Source of the DNA: Gammaproteobacteria bacterium
GTDB taxonomy: Bacteria > Pseudomonadota > Gammaproteobacteria > Ga0077536
DNA length: 64,000 nucleotides
NCBI GenBank assembly: GCA_016191285.1
Contig: JACPPA010000034.1
Span: 62,001 to 126,000, forward strand
Direction of reading: 5' to 3'
The notes beneath the pieces are model-generated. The model did not search any database. It saw only the letters and a list, made by a program, of their open reading frames with translations, and was not told where the DNA came from. Below are positions 45,217 through 53,538 of the stretch, one piece after another; the stretch's first letter is position 1; the number at the start of each line of letters is the position of its first letter. A program made the position numbers and the translations under genes.

Positions 45217-46659
45217 ATGAATGCGGTGACGTTCCCCGAGCTTAAATCCGTAGCGGCGCTACCCGGCCCCAAGTCGTGGCCGTTGGTGGGCGGCCTGCTC
45301 GGTAATTTTCCGCAGATTAATTTCGCCGAATTTCATCGGCAGCTCGAACGGTGGGCGGACGCCTATGGTCCCACCTATCGGTTTTCCTTAGGGCCCCGAT
45401 CGCTGGTCGTGATCGCCGATGCCGAAGCAATTGGTGTGGTATTGCGCGAGCGCCCGCATTTGTTCGGACGCCGCGCCGAATTGGAACGGGTGTTCGACGA
45501 ACTCGGGTTCAACGGCGTTTTTTCATCCGACGGCGAAGACTGGAAGCGGCAACGGAAAATTGTCGCGATGGCGCTTAATTCAGCGCATCTGCATAAATTT
45601 CATGACGGATTGCTTGCGACCACCGAGCGCTTGCGGCAACGTTGGCTGGAAGTCGCGAAGGCGGATCGGCCGACCGATCTGTGCGCGGATCTCATGCGCT
45701 ACACCGTTGATGTCACGACCCAGCTCGCGTTCGGGATCGACTTCAATACGCTGGAAACCGACGGGCCGATCATCCAGCAACACCTCGACAAAGTGTTCCC
45801 GATGCTGAGCAAGCGCCTCGGTGCGCCGTTTCCGTATTGGCGTCATCTCAAATTTCGCGCAGACCGCGAACTTGATCGCGCGGTCGACGCCATCCACCAG
45901 CAGATCAAAGTCATTATCAATGAGTGTCGACAACGCATGGCGGCGAATCCGGGCCTGCATCAGGAGCCAACAAACTTTCTGGAAGCGATGATCGCGGCCA
46001 AGGAAACCGAGGGTCTGGCGTTTTCGGACGACGATATCATCGCCAATTCGTTCACGTTATTACTGGCCGGCGAAGACACCACCGCGAACACGCTGGCGTG
46101 GGCGATCAAGTTTTTTATCGATTATCCAGAACTCTTTCGACAGGTCCGCACCGAAGTGGACAGCGTGCTCGGCGCGGAACTAATTCCGGCGCATTTCACC
46201 GATATCGCGCGTTTGCCGGCCGTCGAAGCCTTCGCCAACGAAACGATGCGCCTAAAGCCTGTGGCGCCGATCTTGGTGTTCGATGCCAAGGAGACCGTCA
46301 CCTTGGCTGGCGTCGAAATTCCACCGGGCGTGGCGATTGTTCTGTTGACGCGACGGATCGCGAACAGGCCTGAGAATTTTTCGGCGCCGGCCCAATTTCA
46401 ATTATCGCGGTGGTTGGAGAAGGCGCCGGCGCCCGATCGCGTGCATAACACCAAGGCGTTTTTACCGTTCGGTACGGGGCCGCGTTTTTGTCCAGGCCGC
46501 AACCTGGCGCTGGTCGAAATCAAGATGGTGCTGGCGATGCTCGCGCGTAATTTCGAAGTCGCGCTGGCCGATCCAAGCGTACCGGTTGAAGAATTATTCG
46601 CGTTCACGATGAGTCCAACGAATCTCAACGTTAAATTCAAGTCGCGGGCACACTTTTGA
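45217..46659 (+). CDS. Cytochrome P450
   Basis: A 480-residue soluble bacterial P450. Motifs seen are the proline-rich start LPGPKSWPLVGG, the oxygen-binding I-helix LLLAGEDTTANT, the ExxR in FANETMRLKP, and the heme loop FGTGPRFCPGR with the proximal cysteine. The N-terminus lacks a membrane anchor. It is closer in style to CYP102/CYP4-like or fatty acid hydroxylases than to class I camphor-type, but no redox partner gene adjoins. It lies 33 bases after the MetE-like gene and may be cotranscribed. Substrate unknown. Confidence 0.93.
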   Translation: MNAVTFPELKSVAALPGPKSWPLVGGLLGNFPQINFAEFHRQLERWADAYGPTYRFSLGPRSLVVIADAEAIGVVLRERPHLFGRRAELERVFDELGFNGVFSSDGEDWKRQRKIVAMALNSAHLHKFHDGLLATTERLRQRWLEVAKADRPTDLCADLMRYTVDVTTQLAFGIDFNTLETDGPIIQQHLDKVFPMLSKRLGAPFPYWRHLKFRADRELDRAVDAIHQQIKVIINECRQRMAANPGLHQEPTNFLEAMIAAKETEGLAFSDDDIIANSFTLLLAGEDTTANTLAWAIKFFIDYPELFRQVRTEVDSVLGAELIPAHFTDIARLPAVEAFANETMRLKPVAPILVFDAKETVTLAGVEIPPGVAIVLLTRRIANRPENFSAPAQFQLSRWLEKAPAPDRVHNTKAFLPFGTGPRFCPGRNLALVEIKMVLAMLARNFEVALADPSVPVEELFAFTMSPTNLNVKFKSRAHF

Positions 46660-46668
46660 GGGGGGCTG

Positions 46669-47229
46669 ATGCGTAACGCCTTGCATGAACAATTGCTCAA
46701 AGCGGGGTTGATTGACGAACAGCGTCTACACGACATGGAGCGCGATAAAGATCGCGGCCAAAAAGCGCCGAGCGGGCGCGGTCCAAAACCCAAACACCAT
46801 CGGCAGCAACGAAATGGCGCGACCGAACCGCCTCCCGCACCGACCGCGCGTTCCACACCGCCGCCGGTGCGCGCGCCGCAACGTGCGCCCGATGAACACG
46901 CGGCGCGGCGCGCCGTCGAGCGCGAACTGGTGCAAATCATCAAGGCGGGGCGTCATCCGCACAACGACGGCGACGAGGTGTATAACTTCGTGGACGGCAA
47001 GAAGGTCGGCCGAATTTATGTGACCCCGGCGACTCACGCGGCGATTGCGCGCGGTGAGTTGGTGATTGTACGTTTGCGTACGCGCTATGCGGTCGTCAAT
47101 CAAACGACCGCGGCGGAAGTCGCGATTCGCGCGCCCGGATCGATCGTACTCGCCAATGCCGCATCGGCGCCAGGCGGAAATGATCCCGCCTATGCCGAAC
47201 ATCCAATTCCGGATGATCTACGCTGGTAG
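46669..47229 (+). CDS. DUF2058 family protein (YaiL-like)
   Basis: A 186-residue protein with the DUF2058 pattern: a basic, helical N-terminus (MRNALHEQLLKAGLIDEQ), a low-complexity Pro/Arg-rich middle, and a C-terminal part with YNFVDGKKVGRIYVTP, AIARGELVIVRL and YAVVNQ. YaiL is described as a nucleoprotein or polynucleotide-associated protein. It lies nine bases after the P450 gene. The family identification is fairly secure; its function is not established. Confidence 0.85.
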   Translation: MRNALHEQLLKAGLIDEQRLHDMERDKDRGQKAPSGRGPKPKHHRQQRNGATEPPPAPTARSTPPPVRAPQRAPDEHAARRAVERELVQIIKAGRHPHNDGDEVYNFVDGKKVGRIYVTPATHAAIARGELVIVRLRTRYAVVNQTTAAEVAIRAPGSIVLANAASAPGGNDPAYAEHPIPDDLRW

Positions 47230-48063
47230 ACCCCACATGCGGTTGAGCATGTGTGCGCTCGATTGCGAGCGAAACCGCTCGTCCCCTCTCTCCGCGCGGG
47301 GGGAGAGGGCTAGGGGAAGGACGGATCGCGCGAGGAAATTGTCGAACTACTCCGCTGAGCAGCGTCGCCGGAATCGTGGGGGAAGTTGCCAGGAATTATT
47401 ACCCCTCACGCCATCCCTACCGCAAGGCTGACGCTTATTCACATTCATCCCTCGAAGTACCCTGTACACACCCCCACCGTCATTCCGGCGAATGCCGGAA
47501 TCCAAAGGGCCTTCGAGCACCCCCATCGCCGTTCCGGCGAACGAGGCCGTGTAACAACTCGAACCGCCGTCACCCCGGAATTCGCAAAGCGAAACTCCGG
47601 GGTCCAGTCAGAATTGGCGTTCGCGCAGCGTGGAGCCGCTTTTTTTACTGGATTCCGGCGTGCGCCGGAATGACGGGTGCTGGGTTCCTGTTCCCTGCTC
47701 GAATTCACTTGGAGTTGTTACACGGCCCGGAACGCCGGAATCCAGAGGACCCAAAGCACCCCCACCATCGTCATTCGGGCGCACGCCGGAATCCAGAGGG
47801 CCTTGGAGCACCCCCGAATACCGGTCTTCCCACCGCGGGTTCGTGCGCTCAATCAGGTCCAGCTTCCACTGACGGTGCTAATTCTTGAGAGATTTTTTTC
47901 ACGCGCGATGGCACCGCGAAACTGTACTGGATTCCGGCATTCGCCGGCATGACGGCAGTTGGCATGCGGCCGCTGTTGCAAAAATGTGCACAAGCAACAG
48001 TCCGCAACGGGAGAGGGCGAAAGATTGAGATCGTCGCGCTACGCACCCAATGACCGCTGCGCA
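47230..48063. repeat. Repeat-rich intergenic region: cluster of CCGGAATCC-type inverted repeats
   Basis: About 834 bases without a gene. At least six degenerate copies of the GTCATTCCGG(N)CCGGAATCCA unit are visible near 47481-47505, 47528-47545, 47570-47606, 47647-47675, 47726-47790 and 47925-47955, several as closed hairpins such as ATTCCGGCGTGCGCCGGAAT. They recur in both orientations. Frames here (for example 47253 onward) are chance readings of these repeats. Possibly folding structures in the 3' region of the P450 operon and the convergent phosphohexomutase gene. Confidence 0.8.
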
Positions 48064-49752
48064 CTACACTTTGGTAGCCAGCTCCCTCTCGAGCTGCCGC
48101 AACAGACCATCGGGCTCTTGCGCGCCTAAGGCTGCGATGACATCCGCACGAGCCTGAGTATCGGCGACGGTGTAAATCCTGAGTTCATCGGCATTACCCG
48201 AAGGCCGCACGTGTGCGATATCGCCGTTGGAAAAAGTGATGCGGACGCCGTCGGTATAGTCCACGCAACGAACCGCGCCAAACCCGTGCGCAAGCGAGAA
48301 GGTACGTTCGATGGCGGCGCGCAACGTCGGCGATGGCGCACGATTGTCTGTGCTTTGCGCATCGGTCAGCGCCGCGAGAATTTTTAAACTGGTCGACCGT
48401 GGAAAATTCCGCAGCAGCGCAGCACGGCTAAATCGACGCGGCAGTTTTCTAAATAGCTCGCTCATCGATATTTTGCGCTCCGCCATTTCGCACAGCACGC
48501 AGAGAATCGGTAGAAACGCGTCGCGGGTCGGCAATGCACTAAGTACTCGACCGCGACGATCGATCGCCGAGGCCGTCAGAAATCCGCCGTTAGCTTCCCA
48601 GCCGCATACGCGGCGCGCTCCGCGCGCGAGTGCAGCCTTCATTCCGTCTACTACATAGGGCGAGCCGATTTTGGTTTTCGGCGCCACCCGGGAGGCGAGT
48701 GGACCGTGGTCAATGGCATCGTTACAGCTGATGGGAACGACTATTGCGTCGGCGTTTAAGAACTCCGCGACAACCATGCCTACAAGATCCCCGCCGAAAA
48801 AACGTGCAGTGCACTTGGCGTCATCGGCGGCCTCTAGCGCGATGAGTAAGGGGCGGTCACTGTCGCCATCGGTCGAGACCAAAGCATCGAAGCGGCCGTG
48901 CTCGCGCGTCGTGTCGTCAACGAGTTCTTGAATCGATGCCAGAGTGGGCGCATCGATCGCTTCGGTATCGATCGGCACGAAGGTCGCGCTGCGGCCGACG
49001 GGGATTGCCACGGCGCCGACGGCTTGCAGCGTCTCGACCAGCAAGTCGCGGCCGACGGCCGAATGTTGATAGACCAAGACGCGCAGGCCTCGCAGCGCAG
49101 ATCCGCCCAGAAAATCATGGTGCCGTGCGAGGTATGCGTCGCGTCCGGCATGCTCGACTGGGAGTAAATCGCGATGGCCATGTTTGAAGTTGCCGTTCGC
49201 CGCGAACAGGGAGTTAACGAAATCCTCGCGGTACAACCGCTCGCGCCATTCGGCTACGCGTTGATTTATTGGCCCCTCATCGGCTTTTAGCAATTCGCCT
49301 TTAGCGCTATTGGTCTTATACCCGTTGCGATGAAACGGAATGTGACTACCGGTGATCATCATGCTGCCAGAGTCGCGTGCCAGCGCGTACGCCATCAAGG
49401 CAGGCGTTGGGAGCTGACCGAGGTTGACGGGTTGTAATCCAGCGTCGCGGATCGCCATTTCGATGGCCTGCGCGAGTTCGCCGCGCCCCCCCTGCGCGGC
49501 AACGAACGACGTCGAACTCGGGCGCAGATCAGTCGCGTAGAAAAAAAACTGTCCCGGCTTGATCGCGCCGGCAGCGGGTGGCAAGTCGATGAGATAGTCG
49601 AGTTCGGCGCGCGCGTTTAGGTAGATTTCGAGCTGCGTTAAATCCACTACATCGCCGCGACGGCCACTGGTGCCGAATTGTAATTCTCGTGGGCGATGGT
49701 CGAGATGCGCACGCAGCGCGGTCGAAGGGTAGGATTGGTCGTGCGTATCCAT
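48064..49752 (-). CDS. Alpha-D-phosphohexomutase (phosphomannomutase/phosphoglucomutase-like)
   Basis: 562 residues of the alpha-D-phosphohexomutase superfamily. Motifs are GTSGRRGDVV near residue 30, the phosphoserine loop MMITGSHIPFHRNGYK (usual enzymes have T-A-S-H-N-P), the metal loop STDGDSDRP and GWEANGGFLTAS, then the phosphate-binding RPSGNADELRIY near the end. The unusual TGSHIP sequence still keeps the catalytic serine and histidine. It would interconvert 1- and 6-phosphates of mannose or glucose for cell-surface sugars. Solitary; a little longer than typical (about 460). Confidence 0.9.
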   Translation of the reverse strand: MDTHDQSYPSTALRAHLDHRPRELQFGTSGRRGDVVDLTQLEIYLNARAELDYLIDLPPAAGAIKPGQFFFYATDLRPSSTSFVAAQGGRGELAQAIEMAIRDAGLQPVNLGQLPTPALMAYALARDSGSMMITGSHIPFHRNGYKTNSAKGELLKADEGPINQRVAEWRERLYREDFVNSLFAANGNFKHGHRDLLPVEHAGRDAYLARHHDFLGGSALRGLRVLVYQHSAVGRDLLVETLQAVGAVAIPVGRSATFVPIDTEAIDAPTLASIQELVDDTTREHGRFDALVSTDGDSDRPLLIALEAADDAKCTARFFGGDLVGMVVAEFLNADAIVVPISCNDAIDHGPLASRVAPKTKIGSPYVVDGMKAALARGARRVCGWEANGGFLTASAIDRRGRVLSALPTRDAFLPILCVLCEMAERKISMSELFRKLPRRFSRAALLRNFPRSTSLKILAALTDAQSTDNRAPSPTLRAAIERTFSLAHGFGAVRCVDYTDGVRITFSNGDIAHVRPSGNADELRIYTVADTQARADVIAALGAQEPDGLLRQLERELATKV

Positions 49753-49778
49753 GGAGGCTAGGTGAAGGACAGTTAACG

Positions 49779-50243
49779 CTAGGTAGTCGGTCGCGTGAGT
49801 CCGGCCATCGCCTCGTGCGCGCTGCTGCGCACTGGGTACTCAGCGTAATCCGCCTTGAGTTCGAGGGTATGGCCATCGGGATCGAGGACATAGACGGAGG
49901 TTCCGAAACCGGTTGCGCCATACAGCTCGATCGGACCCAAGGTGATCGGTACGTCCCAGGCCCTGAGATGCGCGACGATTGCATTGAAATCGCCGTGCAC
50001 CAGCAAGCACAGATGATCCACGCCACGTTCCTCCTGGGACGCGAGGCGCTTACCCGCTGGCAACACGCGAAGATCGATCAGATTGCGGCCGCAGCGCAGC
50101 TGATAAATCTGCAGGTCCTCGATAATGCGCTCGAGAGTTAGCCCCAGAATCTCGGTATAGAAACGCAAGGATTGCGTGATATCGGTGACCTTCAATACCA
50201 GGTGATCGAGGCCGTGAAATTGGATCGGGCAAGGTGTTTTCAT
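49779..50243 (-). CDS. VOC superfamily (glyoxalase/dioxygenase fold) protein
   Basis: 154 residues from ATG 50243. The fold is a pair of beta-alpha-beta-beta-beta units with metal-binding residues HLVLKVTD (His), DHLCLLVHG (His) and LDPDGHTLELK (Glu). The sequence is like ring-cleaving dioxygenase or glyoxalase I relatives, but the group is broad (fosfomycin resistance, methylmalonyl-CoA epimerase). The start overlaps the alpha/beta hydrolase stop (ATGA), so they are cotranscribed. Role unassigned. Confidence 0.88.
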   Translation of the reverse strand: MKTPCPIQFHGLDHLVLKVTDITQSLRFYTEILGLTLERIIEDLQIYQLRCGRNLIDLRVLPAGKRLASQEERGVDHLCLLVHGDFNAIVAHLRAWDVPITLGPIELYGATGFGTSVYVLDPDGHTLELKADYAEYPVRSSAHEAMAGLTRPTT

Positions 50244-50932
50244 CCCGTAAGCCACAGGCGCATCAGCGCAGTCACGGCATGTGGGCGCTCCAAGGTCGAA
50301 ATATGACCACACTCCTCGATGACGGCGAGACGCGCGTGTGGAATCGCCTGGGCCATTTCTTCATGCATCTCAAGGGTAGTGATCGCGTCTTCGCGGCCGA
50401 CGAGTACTAGCGTCGGCACGGCGTAGGCAGCAAGTTGTACGCGTCGATCGGGGCGGCCAATGATCGCGTGCACGTGTCGGAGAAATGTCGCCGGACCGAT
50501 TCGCGTCGCCATCGATAGCAGCTGCCCAGTCAACATTGCGTCGTCTTGTCGCGTTGGATGGAGTAATGCGGGGACTAGCAAGGGCGTGACTTCAGCAAAG
50601 CGTCCCTGTTCAGTCATTTCGATCAGTCGTTGTCGGCGACTCGTTTGCTCGGCGGTGTCGGCGCGTGCGGTGGTGCTGATCAAAGCCAAGCGTTCGACGC
50701 GTTCGGGCGCCAGCGCCATGATGGCATGCGCGATGATCCCGCCCATCGACAAGCCGGCGAGGGCGAATTTGGGCGGCGCTTGGGCCAGTACCGATTCCGC
50801 GAGGCCACTGATGCTGTTGGCCGTGCCGGCGTCCGGCACCAGACAGTGCGCGACGTCGCCCAGGTATCGGGTTTGATGTGACCATAATCTCTCATCACAC
50901 AGCAGACCCGGGACGAGCACCAATGTTTGCAC
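50240..50932 (-). CDS. Alpha/beta hydrolase
   Basis: A 230-residue hydrolase. The nucleophile elbow is AGLSMGG, the acid is likely in VGREDAITTL, and the histidine is in EECGHISTLE. Length, oxyanion region VPGLLCDERLW and absence of a signal peptide point to a cytosolic esterase or lactonase. Lying in a run with the VOC protein and the LLM monooxygenase, it may hydrolyse an ester or lactone formed in a degradation pathway. Confidence 0.9.
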   Translation of the reverse strand: MQTLVLVPGLLCDERLWSHQTRYLGDVAHCLVPDAGTANSISGLAESVLAQAPPKFALAGLSMGGIIAHAIMALAPERVERLALISTTARADTAEQTSRRQRLIEMTEQGRFAEVTPLLVPALLHPTRQDDAMLTGQLLSMATRIGPATFLRHVHAIIGRPDRRVQLAAYAVPTLVLVGREDAITTLEMHEEMAQAIPHARLAVIEECGHISTLERPHAVTALMRLWLTG

Positions 50933-50944
50933 CTTAACGGCGTC

Positions 50945-52180
50945 CTAATCGATCGTGGAGGAACGTGGACGACCCACGGCGCCCGCGATCATATCGCGCA
51001 CCTCGGCCGAAGGTGGTTGCGACAGCTTGAGGCGGGAGCGCGTGTTGAATGGGTCGGTATCAATGTGATCGAGCACAATCTCGCGCCTGAGAACGGCATC
51101 TTTCCATTGTTGATGCGCGGGTTCGTCGGCGACGAATTTCGGCATCACCTCACGCGCAAAAAGTTCGAGGCTCGCGCAAATGTCTTCGTGCTTATTTTTG
51201 CCGGCCTGATTCAGCAGGATCACTTGATCAACGTGGGACGCTGCGAGTTCGCGTAGGCGCGCGCGGATGGTGGCCGGCGAGCCGATCAATTCCGAGCCTG
51301 ATCGCGCTTGTCCTTCCGGGGTGGTTTTCCAGGCTTCGTACTTCTCCCAAATACTGACGCTGCCCGGCTTGAACGGTCCCTCTTTGTTATACAGCTGGAG
51401 CGCGAATTGGAAGAAGGTCCAACCATCGGCCTTGCGCCAGGCCTCTTCATCGGTCTCGCAACACATGAAGCCCGCGACCACCGCGATATTCGGGTTGGTC
51501 GCGTAATCGGTAAGTTTTTCTTGATCGTCGAGAAAGCTGTGGTAGTAGGCGTTGACCCACGCGCGCGCCGCGGCAAGATCAACAAATTTGAAGCACAGCG
51601 CACCCATGCCGCGATGCGCCGCGTACTTGATGGTATCGAGCTGCGAGCAGGCGACCCACAACGGTGGATGCGGTTTTTGTTTGGGTTTGGGGATGATGGC
51701 GCGCAACGGAAAATCGTAGAACGGCCCATGGTATTCCCAGCCGTGATTCCAGAACATCGGCAAGGTACAGCGCACCGCGTCTTCCCATACCAGGCGTTTG
51801 TCGCGAAAACGCAGATTGAACGGATGCAGTTCGGTGACCGACGCGCCTTCGCCCAATCCAAGCTCCACACGCCCGTTCGACAGCAGATCAAGCGTCGCGA
51901 TCTTCTCCGCGACGCGCGCTGGATGATTGGTCGTGAGTTGCACAATCCCATGCCCGAGCCGAATGTTTTTCGTGCGTTGGCTGGCGGCGCCCAAAAAAAC
52001 CTCGGGCGAGGGCGAATGCGAGTATTCCTCAAGAAAGTGATGCTCGACTTCCCACGCATAGTGATAACCCAGACGATCCGCGAGCTCGATCTGGGTCAGC
52101 GAGTCCTGAAAGAGTTGATATTCGCTATCGGCGGCCCACGGCCGCGGGAGTTGGTGCTCGTAGAAGATACCAAATTTCAT
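50945..52180 (-). CDS. LLM class flavin-dependent monooxygenase
   Basis: A 411-residue luciferase-like TIM-barrel protein: MKFGIFYEHQLPRPW start, GYHYAWEVEHHFLEEYSHSP, and conserved SNGRVELGLGEGASVTELHPFN and KPGSVSIW stretches. Such enzymes oxidise substrates with reduced flavin supplied by a separate reductase. It lies 12 bases upstream of the hydrolase gene and is probably the first gene of that run. Aldehyde or ketone oxidation followed by hydrolysis would be a sensible sequence, but the substrate is unknown. Confidence 0.92.
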   Translation of the reverse strand: MKFGIFYEHQLPRPWAADSEYQLFQDSLTQIELADRLGYHYAWEVEHHFLEEYSHSPSPEVFLGAASQRTKNIRLGHGIVQLTTNHPARVAEKIATLDLLSNGRVELGLGEGASVTELHPFNLRFRDKRLVWEDAVRCTLPMFWNHGWEYHGPFYDFPLRAIIPKPKQKPHPPLWVACSQLDTIKYAAHRGMGALCFKFVDLAAARAWVNAYYHSFLDDQEKLTDYATNPNIAVVAGFMCCETDEEAWRKADGWTFFQFALQLYNKEGPFKPGSVSIWEKYEAWKTTPEGQARSGSELIGSPATIRARLRELAASHVDQVILLNQAGKNKHEDICASLELFAREVMPKFVADEPAHQQWKDAVLRREIVLDHIDTDPFNTRSRLKLSQPPSAEVRDMIAGAVGRPRSSTID

Positions 52181-52245
52181 GCCTGCGCCCCGGGCTAAGA
52201 GAGTGTTGAGATCATGCCTTAATAAGCCGAGCTGCGCGACACTCC

Positions 52246-52321
52246 GTCGTTGCGAGGAGTGTAGCCACGAAGCAATCCATGGACCTCGAATCCTGAATTG
52301 CTTCGCTCCGCTCGCAATGAC
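52246..52321. repeat. Dispersed 'GCAATGAC' repeat, copy 1
   Basis: Starts GTCGTTGCGAGGAG and contains GAAGCAATCCATGG, then closes with TTGCTTCGCTCCGCTCGCAATGAC, a mirrored arrangement. A second copy with the same pieces is at 60181-60262. Confidence 0.75.
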
Positions 52322-52426
52322 CAGAGTAAAATGCGAGACCCTTAGGGTTCTGAACGCACTTTGTGCTTAGATCACGCCGCCTAGGTCACGGGCGCCACAC
52401 CTGCGCCGCTTAGCAATGAGGAACGT

Positions 52427-53254
52427 ATGACAGATCAAACTGACACCCGCATCATGGCGCTGTACTGCGATTTTGAAAATGTCGCGCTCGGCGCGCGCGA
52501 TGCGAAGTACGCACGCTTCGATATTCGCAAGATCCTGGAGCGTCTGCTGCTCAAAGGCAATATCGTCGTTAAAAAAGCTTATTGCGACTGGGAGCGCTAT
52601 AAGGAATTCAAAGCCGACATGCACGAAGCGGCGTTTGAATTAATCGAGATCCCGCATGTACGGATGTCCGGCAAGAATTCGGCCGACATTCGCATGGTGG
52701 TCGATGCACTCGATCTCTGTTACACCAAATCGCATGTGGATACGTTTGTGATCATCAGCGGCGACTCGGATTTTTCGCCCTTGGTCAGTAAACTACGCGA
52801 AAATAATAAGACTGTGATTGGCGTTGGGACCAAACAATCGTCGTCCGATTTGCTGATCGCGAACTGCGACGAATTCATTTATTACGACGATCTGGTGCGT
52901 GTCGAAAAGCAACGCAAGCCACGCCGGAAACCGCAACTGCCAGCAGTGACAGCGACAACTAACCCCGCCACGGCAACCGGGGCGGATGTTGATCGTAGCC
53001 AAGAGGCGATTGACATCGTCATGGAAACCGTCGAAGCCTTGTTCACCGAACGCGGTGCGGAAGACAAGATCTGGGGCTCGATGGTAAAGCAGGCGCTGAA
53101 GCGGCAGCGGCCGGGCTTTAACGAAGCCTACTATGGATTCAAATCGTTTAGTCGCCTGTTGGACGAAGCCGAGAACCGTAAATTGCTGACCTTGGAGCAC
53201 GATGAGAAGTCCGGTGGCGTGATTATCCGTAACTTCGTTAATGAGACGGAATGA
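52427..53254 (+). CDS. NYN domain protein (LabA/DUF88-type) with OST-HTH-like C-terminus
   Basis: A 275-residue protein with a PIN-like NYN nuclease fold: YCDFENVALG (first acidic), ADIRMVVDALDLCY and VIISGDSDFSPLV (acidic catalytic pocket). Residues about 165-275, after a Lys/Pro/Thr-rich linker, fold as an OST-HTH/LOTUS-like RNA-binding segment (IWGSMVKQALKRQRPGFNEAYYGFKSFSRLL). This combination suggests an RNA-targeting nuclease or RNA-binding regulator. Isolated by repeat sequences on both sides. Confidence 0.88.
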   Translation: MTDQTDTRIMALYCDFENVALGARDAKYARFDIRKILERLLLKGNIVVKKAYCDWERYKEFKADMHEAAFELIEIPHVRMSGKNSADIRMVVDALDLCYTKSHVDTFVIISGDSDFSPLVSKLRENNKTVIGVGTKQSSSDLLIANCDEFIYYDDLVRVEKQRKPRRKPQLPAVTATTNPATATGADVDRSQEAIDIVMETVEALFTERGAEDKIWGSMVKQALKRQRPGFNEAYYGFKSFSRLLDEAENRKLLTLEHDEKSGGVIIRNFVNETE

Positions 53255-53265
53255 CAAATTTAGAC

Positions 53266-53430
53266 TAGTGTGGTGTCCCGCAAAAAAACGTGCATAGATT
53301 GTGGGGTATTGCGGCCGGTTGTGGGAGCCGCTTTGAGCTTCGAATCTTCGTGACTGCCCCTTCGCGGCTGAAGCCGCTCCCACGAAAACATAAGCGCCGA
53401 TTTATGAAACTTCTTTGTGGGACAACACTA
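53266..53430. mobile_element. MITE-like element with TA ends and a nested REP-like hairpin, copy 2
   Basis: 165 bases. The left end is TAGTGTGGTGTCCCGCAAA and the right end TTTGTGGGACAACACTA, an imperfect inverted repeat with TA at both tips and CTAG at each boundary. The REP hairpin is at 53320-53384. Its right half, reversed, matches the left half of the 22951-23113 element (shared TTTATGAAACTT and CATAAATCG motif). No coding sequence. Confidence 0.75.
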
Positions 53431-53538
53431 GAACTCATCTCAAGACTCATTCTGGAGCGCCCATACGTTGTTGCGCGACTTGTGGACACCCCACAATAAG
53501 TTCTGAGGTGAGTTCTAATTAAATGAGAGGAAATCTGT

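Noticed and set aside
47253-47888. 211-codon plus-strand frame in the repeat cluster
   Set aside because: It is read through the CCGGAATCC repeats, with repeated His-Ser-Gly-Glu-Cys-Arg-Asn-Pro units that reflect the repeat and not a protein.
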